Shown: positions 7,803 through 16,143 of the stretch, piece after piece
Layout: each line of letters begins with the position of its first letter
Position numbering within the stretch: position 1 is the first letter of the stretch
Source: Bacteroidota bacterium
Lineage (GTDB): Bacteria > Bacteroidota > Bacteroidia > Sphingobacteriales > Sphingobacteriaceae
DNA: 25,878 nucleotides
Direction of reading: 5' to 3'
Assembly: GCA_013288465.1 (NCBI GenBank)
Contig: JABDBT010000021.1
Coordinates: forward strand, 1-25,878
Position numbers and translations under genes: made by a program
The notes under the pieces: generated by a model
Database searches by the model: none
Told to the model about the DNA's origin: nothing
Seen by the model: the letters and a program-made list of their open reading frames with translations, nothing else

Positions 7803-9917
7803 CTATAAGAACTTACCTCTGTAATCTTTTACATTGTCCTTATCTTTCAGGGCGTCAAACACCTGTCCTTCCGACCGCTGCATCATAGCCTGCGCAATTT
7901 GTTGTTTCTCCCTTACCGCGTTGGTTAACGGTGCCGGGTTAGTGAAATTATCAACAATAAACACATATACGCCTTGCTGGCCAGCAACCGGTTTTGATAT
8001 TTTATTAACAGGCGAACCAAATATGGTGCCTATTAGTTTATACTCGGCACCGCCGCCCGGGATAATAGGGTTAGCAAAAACAATGTTTTGTACCGGTGTA
8101 ACCTTGCTGCCCGCTTTTTGAGCAACCTGGTCAATGCCCGATGCCCCGTTTAATGCCGCAGTAAATTTATCGGTTAACATTTTGCCTTTAACCATGTTTC
8201 TAACAGGTACTTCAATTTGTTTTTTTACCGTTTCTAATGGTAGAATGCCTTTTTTCTTAACCTCTACCAGGCGTGCCACCACATATTGGTCGCCAATGGT
8301 AAATACCTGGTCAGAAAGGTCGCCTTTATTGGCTTTATATGCCCATCTAACCAAATCACGTGCATTATCAAGGCCGGCAAAGCCCGAAGCTGTAGCGGTT
8401 ACATTTTCGCCAACCAGTTTTTTCAAACCTGCTTTGGTTGCCTGCTCATTAAAATTATCTTTTGTAAGCGCTATCAGGAATGCCTGCGCTTTGCTGTATG
8501 CGGCAGTTTGCGTTGCACTGCTTGCGGTTAATGGTTTATCAACCACAGCCACCTTTACTACTTTTGATGATCCTTTTTGATCTTCAATTTGTATCAGGTG
8601 TACACCGTATTGCGTGGTAACTATTTTATATTCGCCTTTTTTACCGTTAAAAACAGGTTCTTCAAAAGCCGGTATCATGGCGCCACGGCCAAAAGTACCC
8701 AGCTCCCCACCCTTTGCAGCAGAAGTTTTATCGACTGAATACATAGCAGCCATATCAGCAAATGACTTTTTGCCCGACTCGATGATCTTTTTAATAGAAT
8801 CGGCTTTGGCAAGCGTTTTTGGCAAGCCACCTTCTATTTCGGGGTTAAGCAATATATGACGGGCTTTAACAGAATCGGGGCTCATGCGCGCGTCAACCAG
8901 TTTGGCCAGGCTATAGCTTCCTTTTGATAAATAAGGGCCATAAACAGTGCCTACTGCTGCACCAAACATGATCGAATCTATTTTAGGATCAAGTTTCCCT
9001 TTACGCTGATAGGTAAGCGGGGTTTTTGTTTCGGCGTTTATTTGCACATACAGCGAATCGTTGGTGCTTGCTTTAAAAGCAGGTTCCAATTTGCTCACCT
9101 GTAACCTTACATCTGCCGAATCTTGTTTTGACGGAGCTCCGTTAAAACTAACGTAATCAATGTCCCTTGTTTCCTGCGCGTTTTTAAATTCGCCTTTATG
9201 CTCGTCATAATAGCTGCTATAATCAGCATCAGTTAAAGTAACCTTATTATCAGCAATGCTTGAATAGTCAAGCGAGGTATATTTAAAGTTAACCAGTTTG
9301 TTTTTGGCTTCGTAATCATCCTTAGCCTCTAACGAGTTAACGTATAAACCATTAGTGATCAATGACAAATACTTTTCACCTTCTTTACCCTGGATCAACT
9401 GGCTTACAAAATCAGCCCATCTTACTTTTTGAGGATCATCATCCTTCATTTGTTTGATGTTCTGAATTGCATTAATAAGGCCCGAACGGTCAAACTGGCC
9501 GGTTTGCGGGTTAGTAAATGCCTGTACAATTTGCGGGCTCGGATTGTTCCCGCTTATCATTGCCTGTGTTTCGTCGTCGCCGACAACTAATCCAACCCTA
9601 TCCACTTCCTTTTTGATGATCAAACGGCTTACCATCTGGTTCCAGGTATTTTCCTGGATATAGGTAGTTATCTGCGGAGAGATATTCCCCTGGCCAGACT
9701 GCTGTTCAAACTGTTTCGTGTTTTGGTCAACATTTTTAGTAAACTCATCATACGGAACTTTTTCGCCGCCTACATTTCCCAGTTCATTACTGTCATCCCT
9801 AAAAAAAGACCCACCTGATCTTACTGCTTCACTTGCGATAAAAGCAAAAAGCGAGAGCCCTATTACAATGGCAACAATTTTGCCCATGCGGTCCCGCAAA
9901 TAACCCATTACACCCAT
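7803..9917 (-). CDS. PpiD/SurA-like membrane-anchored peptidyl-prolyl isomerase
   Basis: This is a periplasmic folding factor for exported and outer-membrane proteins. The 704 residues have one N-terminal membrane anchor (about 13-31, GKIVAIVIGLSLFAFIASEA) and a SurA_N-like helical region to about 200. A complete parvulin/PpiC domain spans about 350-445 (ARHILL, FADMAAMYSVD, GGELGTFGRGAMIPAFEEPVF, YGVHLIQI). A C-terminal region follows that may be a second, degenerate isomerase-like domain. The layout equals E. coli PpiD, although PpiD is usually about 620 residues. The start is the ATG at 9915-9917. Its terminator is at 7742-7780. It lies downstream of lptC and the FadL-like barrel gene, a grouping about outer-membrane assembly that I recall from other Bacteroidetes. 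Confidence 0.9.
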   Translation of the reverse strand: MGVMGYLRDRMGKIVAIVIGLSLFAFIASEAVRSGGSFFRDDSNELGNVGGEKVPYDEFTKNVDQNTKQFEQQSGQGNISPQITTYIQENTWNQMVSRLIIKKEVDRVGLVVGDDETQAMISGNNPSPQIVQAFTNPQTGQFDRSGLINAIQNIKQMKDDDPQKVRWADFVSQLIQGKEGEKYLSLITNGLYVNSLEAKDDYEAKNKLVNFKYTSLDYSSIADNKVTLTDADYSSYYDEHKGEFKNAQETRDIDYVSFNGAPSKQDSADVRLQVSKLEPAFKASTNDSLYVQINAETKTPLTYQRKGKLDPKIDSIMFGAAVGTVYGPYLSKGSYSLAKLVDARMSPDSVKARHILLNPEIEGGLPKTLAKADSIKKIIESGKKSFADMAAMYSVDKTSAAKGGELGTFGRGAMIPAFEEPVFNGKKGEYKIVTTQYGVHLIQIEDQKGSSKVVKVAVVDKPLTASSATQTAAYSKAQAFLIALTKDNFNEQATKAGLKKLVGENVTATASGFAGLDNARDLVRWAYKANKGDLSDQVFTIGDQYVVARLVEVKKKGILPLETVKKQIEVPVRNMVKGKMLTDKFTAALNGASGIDQVAQKAGSKVTPVQNIVFANPIIPGGGAEYKLIGTIFGSPVNKISKPVAGQQGVYVFIVDNFTNPAPLTNAVREKQQIAQAMMQRSEGQVFDALKDKDNVKDYRGKFL

Positions 9918-10012
9918 ATAGTTTTATATAATAATTTTATGTATTAAAAAGAGGGCGCAAGATACAATTTTTAGTAAAATTATATAACACAAAATTTTAC
10001 ATTAAAAACAGC

Positions 10013-10597
10013 CTAATTTGCCGGCGTATCAGTTACATATAAAGTAGCTGTTGATTTTCCAAAAATGGGGTGTGTTAACTTTTCGTCGCTTGTAAATGTA
10101 TTGCCCCTTACCACATCGCCGGTCATCATATTTACCAGTACGGGTTTATTGGAGTACATAACCTTTTTGGCCTGGTCCCAAATCAACTCGTCAGATTTAA
10201 AGGTATCGCCCTGCGCGTTTTTGGCCACCACATTTTTATGAAACTCAATAACTTTGGCAAAAGTATGGTTGATGGCCGAGTCGGCAACAATACTACCTGA
10301 TTCCATGCGGGTAGAGTCGTAAAAAATGATCGTTACTCCTTTTGGCATCTGATCATAATCTTTTGCGGGGTTTTTGGGATCTTGTAACTGTAGTAATAAA
10401 GGCGCAAGCATACGCAGCTTTACTTTTGCCGAATCGCTGTAAATAAGGTCAACACCCGTAGTTTGCTGTACCGGATTTACGGATTGTTTGGCCGAAAGTT
10501 CCTTGATCTTTTTGAGGTCGTTATCACATGCGTTAAGTAACAACATGCTTAAAAGCAGTGCCGGCAGCAATAACCTTTGTTTTGCACCACTACGCAT
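10013..10597 (-). CDS. lptC: LPS export protein LptC (lipoprotein form)
   Basis: LptC links the inner-membrane LptBFG transporter to the periplasmic LptA bridge that carries lipopolysaccharide outwards. Here the N-terminus is a lipoprotein signal with lipobox LNAC (C24 from the chosen start). That is the usual form in Bacteroidetes, in contrast to the membrane helix of E. coli LptC. The body has the beta-jellyroll pattern with repeated short strands: GVTIIFYDSTRMESGSIVA, FKSDELIWDQAKKVMYS and TFTSDEKLTHPIFGKS. I take the ATG at 10595-10597 as start; a TTG at 10604-10606 is possible but less likely. It follows the barrel gene by only 9 bases, so the two are cotranscribed. Confidence 0.9.
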   Translation of the reverse strand: MRSGAKQRLLLPALLLSMLLLNACDNDLKKIKELSAKQSVNPVQQTTGVDLIYSDSAKVKLRMLAPLLLQLQDPKNPAKDYDQMPKGVTIIFYDSTRMESGSIVADSAINHTFAKVIEFHKNVVAKNAQGDTFKSDELIWDQAKKVMYSNKPVLVNMMTGDVVRGNTFTSDEKLTHPIFGKSTATLYVTDTPAN

Positions 10598-10606
10598 AAA
10601 AATCAA

Positions 10607-11947
10607 TTACTCAAATTTAAACCTGCTGAACCACTTATCATTGATCATGAAACCTAAGTGAATGTTCACGTAGTTTTCTTTTACCAATCCGTTGTTCAAC
10701 GTTCCGCGCTGACCAAGTTCGGCAGCTACGTTTATCTTGTAAAAGGAACTAAAACCGGGTTTTAACGGCAAGCCTAAACCAACAGTAAGCGCGTACGATT
10801 TAATATTGGTAGTACCACCGCCGGTAGCATTGTTTACATTAAGATAGCTTTGATCGTAAATTGCACCCAAACGATAATCAACCGTTGACCAGTAACTATT
10901 AATAGCATTAAAATTAGGTGTGAACTGGCCCCCTACGTTATATGTTTTACTATTTAATAAGCCCTGGTTTACACCGCCAATGGTTAAATTGGACCAGTTA
11001 CCTGTGGAGTAATCGGCCCCAACCAAAAACTTACCATCTTCCTGGTACGATATACCATAGTGGATGATTTGGGGTAACTGTATTTTTGTTTTGGCTGATT
11101 TTTGATTGATCAATGTATCTGCCGCCACATTAGCTACTCCGCTGGCATTTAAAGTATATTGGCTAACAATATAGCTGCTTTGCGAATTAAGCTGCGAATT
11201 TGCCGAGGTTGAAAAACCTAAAGTAAGGTGTTTTGATAATGAAAAGTCTATAGCGTATTGAGCGCCAAAATCATAATTTAAACCGCCTATTGCATTATCC
11301 TGTTCAACTGTTGAATTTAATGTGCCGTATAAATTAGGGATCTCGGTTGATGAGGTTTGTTTCAGGTCGCCAAATATGTACGAAACATTGGCCCCCAATG
11401 ATAAATGCCCCAGTATTTTAATACCATAACCGATGTAAGCTTTTGACAAGCCTCCTTCGCCGTGGTAAAGATAATTTGTTGTGTTGGTATCGGCAGGCGA
11501 CGAGGTTCCATATCCCCGTTGTAAGGTTTGCTTATAATTATAACCTAATTGGCTATAAGGCAACAACCCAAAGCTTAATGCCGAATGTTTTGTTACCGGG
11601 AAAGCGAATGCAACATGGCTCAACCTAAAATTAGCATCGGTTTGACTGGCCTGGCCGGTTTGGCTTACAAACAAAACGTTGCTGTAAATACCAACATCAA
11701 TAGTAGTTAAGTTTATTGACCCATAAGATGCCGGGTTTAACTGGTTAATGTTATTATACTGGTTTATAGTGTTGACTGCAGTAGCAATACCCCCCATGCC
11801 TATATTTTGCGGCAATGCCCCTGAGCTTATATCGCCCAGGCCATATCTTGAATATGGAGAACTTGATGATGCCGTTGACTGCGCTTTTGCCCCAATTGCT
11901 ATAACAGCAAGTAAAAATGTTATAAAAAGTTTAGTATATTTAATCAT
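10607..11947 (-). CDS. Outer-membrane beta-barrel protein, FadL-like
   Basis: The 446 residues begin with a Sec signal (MIKYTKLFITFLLAVIAIGAKAQ). The SSPYSRYGLGDISSGALPQN and GMGGIATAV phrases follow, then NQLNPASYGSINLTTIDVG. This is the N-terminal layout of FadL/OmpP1-like barrels in Bacteroidetes. The remaining sequence is a series of amphipathic strands ending in F (WFSRFKFE), as outer-membrane barrels do. The first 8 bases overlap the end of coaX (11940-11947), so translation is probably coupled. The substrate is unknown; the neighbouring lptC and ppiD-like genes put it among outer-membrane biogenesis genes. Confidence 0.75.
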   Translation of the reverse strand: MIKYTKLFITFLLAVIAIGAKAQSTASSSSPYSRYGLGDISSGALPQNIGMGGIATAVNTINQYNNINQLNPASYGSINLTTIDVGIYSNVLFVSQTGQASQTDANFRLSHVAFAFPVTKHSALSFGLLPYSQLGYNYKQTLQRGYGTSSPADTNTTNYLYHGEGGLSKAYIGYGIKILGHLSLGANVSYIFGDLKQTSSTEIPNLYGTLNSTVEQDNAIGGLNYDFGAQYAIDFSLSKHLTLGFSTSANSQLNSQSSYIVSQYTLNASGVANVAADTLINQKSAKTKIQLPQIIHYGISYQEDGKFLVGADYSTGNWSNLTIGGVNQGLLNSKTYNVGGQFTPNFNAINSYWSTVDYRLGAIYDQSYLNVNNATGGGTTNIKSYALTVGLGLPLKPGFSSFYKINVAAELGQRGTLNNGLVKENYVNIHLGFMINDKWFSRFKFE

Positions 11948-12683
11948 TATGCTGTTGTATAGCTGCGTTTAATCCTTTTAGAACCAAATGGGGCTCATTT
12001 TTAATATAGGGGGCAAAGATGCTATTTTTCAATAGAGTATCAAAAAAAATACTGTCGCCGCCGGTTAGTATAATATTCAGTTGTTGCCCGTTTTTAAAAT
12101 ATTGTTCAATAAAGCCCGTCATTTCATACTTAATTCCATTTTGCACGCCCGATTGCATGGAGGTTACCGTGCTATTGCCGTACCCGTTATTAAACATTTC
12201 GTCGGTTTTTATTAATGGCAAATTGGCTGTGAAATAATTTAAAGCATTATAACGCATAGTTAAGCCCGGCGATATACTGCCGCCAAAATAATTTCCGTCG
12301 CTGTCAACATAATCATACGTTATACAGGTGCCGCCATCAATTACCAGGTTGTTTGTGCCAGGATATAAATGGTTAGCACCTGCAACAGCAGCCAGCCTAT
12401 CAAGCCCAAGTGTTTGTGGTGTTAAGTATTGATTATGGATACCTGTGGTCATTGCCGCACTAAAATAGGTTAATTGTGTTTTTTGTTTTAATACGGCCTG
12501 CCATTCTTCCTTATCCCTTTTTACTGTTGAAATTATAGTTGTTTGGATAGGGTAATTATTCAAAAAGTTATTTATTATAGCGGCATCAACCGTTATAAAA
12601 TGTTCTGTATATAATAGGTTATCATTATCAAACACGGCAATTTTTGTAAAAGTATTGCCAATATCAATAACTAAATTAGCCAT
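11940..12683 (-). CDS. coaX: Type III pantothenate kinase
   Basis: CoaX phosphorylates pantothenate with ATP, the first step of coenzyme A synthesis; it is the form not inhibited by CoA. The 247 residues fit the family. Visible are the phosphate-binding DIGNT motif (7-11), the GLDRLAAV motif with catalytic D95, and IDGGTCITYDYVD (115-127) of the ASKHA fold. The ATG at 12681-12683 shares its A with the TGA stop of purQ, so a TTG start one codon earlier (12686) is unlikely. It also overlaps the following barrel gene by 8 bases. The cluster purQ-coaX-barrel-lptC is thus a tightly packed operon. Confidence 0.95.
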   Translation of the reverse strand: MANLVIDIGNTFTKIAVFDNDNLLYTEHFITVDAAIINNFLNNYPIQTTIISTVKRDKEEWQAVLKQKTQLTYFSAAMTTGIHNQYLTPQTLGLDRLAAVAGANHLYPGTNNLVIDGGTCITYDYVDSDGNYFGGSISPGLTMRYNALNYFTANLPLIKTDEMFNNGYGNSTVTSMQSGVQNGIKYEMTGFIEQYFKNGQQLNIILTGGDSIFFDTLLKNSIFAPYIKNEPHLVLKGLNAAIQQHND

Positions 12684-13375
12684 CAAGCTTTTACCAATGA
12701 TAGTATAGATTCAAAAATAGCCAGCCCATCTTCATTAGCCAGTAACGGATCGGCAGCTCTTTCGGGGTGCGGCATAAAGCCAAATACATTACGGCCTGCG
12801 TTACATATACCGGCAATGTTTTCTATTGATCCATTAGGGTTTGCTTCGGCGGTAATATTACCTGCTTCGTCGCAATACCTGAACAACACCTGGTCATTAG
12901 CGTTCAAATCTTTTAAAACCGCAGCATCTGCAAAATAATTCCCTTCGCCATGGGCAATAGGAATTTTCAATGCTCTTTGCGGGTCAATTTGAGCGGTAAT
13001 AAGCGAATTACCCGTTTGGGGCTTCATATAAATATTGCGGCAAATAAATTTGCGGTGCTTATTGTGTAATAACGCGCCGGGCAACAAACCTGCTTCGGTT
13101 AATATCTGGAAGCCGTTGCATATACCCAATACATAACCACCTTTTTCGGCAAAACGGATAACCTCCTGCATAATGGGCGAAAAACGGGCTATAGCGCCTG
13201 AGCGCAGGTAATCGCCAAATGAGAACCCACCGGGCAAAACAATAAAATCACAACCTTGTAAAGAATGGTCTTTATGCCATAAGCGAACCACCTGCTGACC
13301 CATTATTTTTTCTAATACATGAATGATATCTTCATCGCAATTAGAACCGGGGAATATAACTACACCAAATTTCAT
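12683..13375 (-). CDS. purQ: Phosphoribosylformylglycinamidine synthase subunit PurQ
   Basis: PurQ is the glutaminase subunit of FGAM synthase in purine synthesis and supplies ammonia to PurL together with PurS. The 230 residues form a class I glutamine amidotransferase. It has VIFPGSNCDED at the N-terminus, the PGGFSFGDYLRSG loop (48-60), the nucleophile C86 in LGICNGFQ, and the H203/E205 pair in MPHPERAADP. The start is an ATG at 13373-13375. The TGA stop overlaps the coaX start by one base. It is probably first in the operon; a possible promoter box lies at 13435-13442. Confidence 0.97.
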   Translation of the reverse strand: MKFGVVIFPGSNCDEDIIHVLEKIMGQQVVRLWHKDHSLQGCDFIVLPGGFSFGDYLRSGAIARFSPIMQEVIRFAEKGGYVLGICNGFQILTEAGLLPGALLHNKHRKFICRNIYMKPQTGNSLITAQIDPQRALKIPIAHGEGNYFADAAVLKDLNANDQVLFRYCDEAGNITAEANPNGSIENIAGICNAGRNVFGFMPHPERAADPLLANEDGLAIFESILSLVKA

Positions 13376-13434
13376 TAGAACTATTTTAAAAATGATAATA
13401 AGCCTGCTTTTGATAAGACAGTGCTATCACGATA

Positions 13435-13442
13435 CAAAACTA
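13435..13442 (-). promoter_or_regulatory. Possible -7 promoter box of purQ
   Basis: On the minus strand this reads TAGTTTTG, an exact match to the Bacteroidetes -7 consensus TAnnTTTG. It ends 59 bases before the purQ ATG. I see no convincing TTG-type -33 element at the usual spacing, so this is tentative. Confidence 0.35.
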
Positions 13443-13475
13443 ATATAACCGCTCAAATTTGAACGAATGTAAAAG

Positions 13476-14462
13476 TTAAAAAGTGTTAAACTGAAAATAA
13501 ATGATGCCGGCCAGCAGTATAAGGAACAAAGATTCATAAACCCATTTTTTGTTGGCGTATAAAAAATAGTAAGCAAAAAATACGGCAGCTGGCACCGAAC
13601 ATAGTAAAAAGTGGCTCAAATTAAACTGGGCCTTTACATAAAATGAAAGCCCCGCCACTAAAAAAATAATGAATAATAGCTGGTATGATTTACGTATCTG
13701 AACGTAACTCCTGAAAAAGTTTTGCCTGATCTTTAAAAAGCAAAGTGCAAAAATCACAATTACAGGTATCAATAACAGGTAGTTATAATAATTAAGGTTA
13801 ATACGATTGGGAAATTTGGTAGCCAATGGCAGCCAGATATTGTAAAACCTATCTAACTCATTGTTTAAATAATAAAAAACAGCCAAAAAGAAAAAGATAG
13901 TGGCGTACCCCATTATACCTGCTACCCACTCGCGCCAGTTAAAGGGCTTAAAAATGATGAGGGCTATCCATATAATTAAAAAGAAATAGATGAACGGCAG
14001 GTAAATTAATGACCCGATGGCAACTATCATACCCAAATCATAGGTTGTTGATTTGGCATCGGCACCTTTGTATAAACTCAATAGCTTATATAGCATGCCT
14101 ATGAGCAGGAAATTACATATTAAAGGCGAGCTAAGCGTTAAAAAGGGCATAAACAGGCTCGAAATAGTTATATACATTAAAGCGGGCAAAAAAGTAGGCT
14201 TGCCCAATAAATTAAAATGCCCGCATAAATGGTTAAGCAGCATGGCCTGTATAAATACCATTACCGAAGCCAGCAATACATTAAAAACAGGGGGCAAAGC
14301 ATACTCATAAGCTACCGGGAACAATAACCGGGCAAATGGTTCAACAAAAACAAATTCTATTTTGGCAGGCGCATTAAGTACATATCCCACCCGCAACAGG
14401 GCCAATAGCAGTACGAGGTAAAAAATATTTAACGGGTTATACGTCCTGAATGCATTGATCAT
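13476..14462 (-). CDS. DUF6427 family multi-pass membrane protein
   Basis: The 328 residues are almost wholly hydrophobic, with about ten predicted membrane helices, for example NIFYLVLLLALLRVGYVL, YLPFIYFFLIIWIALIIF, YATIFFFLAVFYYL and a C-terminal SLFLILLAGIIYFQF. The opening MINAFRTYNPLNIFYLVLLL resembles Bacteroidetes DUF6427 proteins. Function is unknown. The start is the ATG at 14460-14462. The gene lies 43 bases after the glycosyltransferase stop on the same strand and may share its transcript, which would suit a role in envelope glycan synthesis. That role is only inferred. Confidence 0.8.
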   Translation of the reverse strand: MINAFRTYNPLNIFYLVLLLALLRVGYVLNAPAKIEFVFVEPFARLLFPVAYEYALPPVFNVLLASVMVFIQAMLLNHLCGHFNLLGKPTFLPALMYITISSLFMPFLTLSSPLICNFLLIGMLYKLLSLYKGADAKSTTYDLGMIVAIGSLIYLPFIYFFLIIWIALIIFKPFNWREWVAGIMGYATIFFFLAVFYYLNNELDRFYNIWLPLATKFPNRINLNYYNYLLLIPVIVIFALCFLKIRQNFFRSYVQIRKSYQLLFIIFLVAGLSFYVKAQFNLSHFLLCSVPAAVFFAYYFLYANKKWVYESLFLILLAGIIYFQFNTF

Positions 14463-14505
14463 GATGGCTTTTTGTTTGCGACAGCAATATTAGCAGAAAA
14501 ACCGC

Positions 14506-15510
14506 TTATGATAAAATTGTACCGGGTTTTGTGTATCGTTCAATCATATCATGTATCACCTGCGCGGTTTCATCGGGGAAGTCAACCCATATTTTTGTAT
14601 CATCCTTTATCCATTTATTGATATGCGCTGTAAAATTATCGTCAATAGCATGAATAACAGGCACACCCATTTTTGAGGCGGCAAGGGCGTTGCATTGCTG
14701 CTCAAACTGCCCGCGCATGGGTATCATCATTACTTTCTTCTGTAAAAACAAAGCTTCGGCGGGCCCTTCAAAACCACCACCGGTTAGTAAACCCTCGCAA
14801 TTAGCCAGGCTGGTATTAAAAGCCTCGTTATTTACCGGTATTATTTGAATATTACCACTTTGGTATGGCGTTTTTTGCCGTTTCGAAAATATTTGCCATT
14901 GCACACCGGTTGATTGCCCCAGGTACTTAACCAGCGTTTTATCATCATAGGCCGGTAAATACACGGTATAATGCCCCAGGTTGCCGGTAGTTAAATTCCG
15001 AATTTCGCTCCTTATTACCGGGGTGTGAATAAAATCATCATACTTTTCAAAATGAAACCCGATATGGTGCGTGGTGGGCGAATAATATTTAAATAACCAT
15101 TCGGCGTAGTTCCATTTAGCAGGCCGGGGTGTGTTGGGCGATACAAATGAGCATTGGTGGCTTAAAGATACTGACGGTATTTTTTGCAGCTTACAGGCCC
15201 AGGCGCTAACCGGCTCAAAATCATTAATGATCAGATCATATTGTTTAAGCGGCAAGCTATGCATGTCGCGCCATAGCTGGCGCAGGTCCATAATTTTAAA
15301 CGTGGCCCATTTATCAACCCCGCCATTGGTGCCAAAAACAAAACTAAAGCCATGAAACCTGTATTTAAGCGGCTGCGCTAAACTTACTTCGGCCTCAGTG
15401 CCGCTTACCAGCAGATCAACCTGCCCGTATTGCTGTAGCAAAGGCACAATTTCCCTTGCCCGGCTTATATGGCCATTACCCGTTCCCTGTATGGCGTAAA
15501 GTATTTTCAT
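14506..15510 (-). CDS. GT-B type glycosyltransferase, MJ1255-like
   Basis: The 334 residues show a GT-B two-domain layout. The N-terminus KILYAIQGTGNGHISRAREI matches the glycine-rich loop of MurG/UGT-type enzymes. The C-terminal stretch CEGLLTGGGFEGPAEALFLQKKVMMIPMRGQFEQQCNA resembles the nucleotide-sugar-binding region. This is the build of the uncharacterised MJ1255/VC2487 family (TIGR00661). Donor and acceptor are unknown. It starts with ATG at 15508-15510. Its upstream side faces the divergent plus-strand GNAT-like/HTH cassette, beyond which the LpxH-like gene lies on the same strand as this one. The lipid A-related neighbour suggests an envelope role. Confidence 0.85.
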   Translation of the reverse strand: MKILYAIQGTGNGHISRAREIVPLLQQYGQVDLLVSGTEAEVSLAQPLKYRFHGFSFVFGTNGGVDKWATFKIMDLRQLWRDMHSLPLKQYDLIINDFEPVSAWACKLQKIPSVSLSHQCSFVSPNTPRPAKWNYAEWLFKYYSPTTHHIGFHFEKYDDFIHTPVIRSEIRNLTTGNLGHYTVYLPAYDDKTLVKYLGQSTGVQWQIFSKRQKTPYQSGNIQIIPVNNEAFNTSLANCEGLLTGGGFEGPAEALFLQKKVMMIPMRGQFEQQCNALAASKMGVPVIHAIDDNFTAHINKWIKDDTKIWVDFPDETAQVIHDMIERYTKPGTILS

Positions 15511-15588
15511 AGATTTAAGAGCGAGGCAAGTTAGTAAAAAGATAGCTGCGTTGAGGGAACCATGGTTAAAACAATTTGTTTTTACTCA

Positions 15589-15615
15589 TTGATTATCCCA
15601 ATAAATATACCTTTT
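15589..15615 (+). promoter_or_regulatory. Possible promoter of the GNAT-like/HTH cassette
   Basis: A TTG (15589-15591) and TACCTTTT (15608-15615) are 16 bases apart and resemble the Bacteroidetes -33/-7 pair. If used, transcription would start about 10 bases before the 17-bp palindrome, placing the palindrome in the leader as an operator or a stem. The alternative is the TAAATTTG box inside the palindrome. Confidence 0.3.
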
Positions 15616-15627
15616 TTAGTTTTAATT

Positions 15628-15672
15628 TTTACACAATAATTTACAAAAAATGTAAATTATTGTGTAAATTTG
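15628..15672 (+). promoter_or_regulatory. Perfect 17-bp palindromic operator with embedded -7 box
   Basis: TTTACACAATAATTTAC (15628-15644) and its exact reverse complement GTAAATTATTGTGTAAA (15652-15668) are split by 7 bases. The right arm runs into TAAATTTG (15665-15672), an exact Bacteroidetes -7 box, which ends only three bases before the ATG at 15676. A regulator bound here would cover the promoter, as expected for an autoregulated cassette. If this box is the true promoter the message would be leaderless. Confidence 0.7.
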
Positions 15673-15675
15673 AGT

Positions 15676-16143
15676 ATGCATATCACCGAACGGGTAACCA
15701 ATGAGGACAAGTTAGTTCATGTTCGGGCAATAGAGGATGCTGATTTTAAACAAATTACCGTAAAAAGATATTTATTTAATTGGAAGAAGTTAGAGCATGA
15801 ATGTAAAATATACAAACTGACTTTAATTGATAGTGAAGATGTTTTGGGCCTAATTGCATTAATTGATTTCCCGGAAGAAGAAAGGACTGAAATTAAATTA
15901 CTTACTTCATCAATTGAAAACATAGGTAAGGAAAAGCAATATGATCGGATAGCAGGTTGCCTGATTGCTTTTGCAGGAAAGGAAGCCATCGGGAAATTTA
16001 AAAACTATCCTGCTTTATCCCTGGTACCTAAAACTGAATTAAAGCAACATTATATTGCAAAATATAAAATGATTGATGCCGGGTGGCAATTATATTTAGA
16101 AGATATATCATTATTGAATGTTATTAAACAATATTTATCATGA
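15676..16143 (+). CDS. GNAT-like protein, putative toxin of a two-gene cassette
   Basis: The 155 residues have an order of elements like a GNAT acetyltransferase: strands VLGLIALIDF (56-65) and TEIKLLTSSI (71-80), then a loop-helix NIGKEKQYDRIAGCLIAFAG (82-101) at the acetyl-CoA pyrophosphate-loop position. LSLVPKTELKQHYIAKYKM follows (114-132), resembling the closing part where GNATs read like PKPEL..FYEKLGF. The canonical R/Q-x-x-G-x-G/A is not exact. Start: ATG at 15676; a TTG at 15670 lies within the promoter box. The stop overlaps the next ATG by four bases. The gene is AT-richer than its neighbours and on the opposite strand, suggesting acquisition. The toxin role is inferred from gene order and palindrome. 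Alternatively it is a regulatory acetyltransferase. Confidence 0.6.
   Translation: MHITERVTNEDKLVHVRAIEDADFKQITVKRYLFNWKKLEHECKIYKLTLIDSEDVLGLIALIDFPEEERTEIKLLTSSIENIGKEKQYDRIAGCLIAFAGKEAIGKFKNYPALSLVPKTELKQHYIAKYKMIDAGWQLYLEDISLLNVIKQYLS

Noticed and set aside
8134..8580. 148-residue open frame on the plus strand
   Set aside because: It is antisense to the well-supported PpiD-like gene, has no start context and no family likeness; it is a codon-bias shadow. The other antisense frames over this gene are the same.
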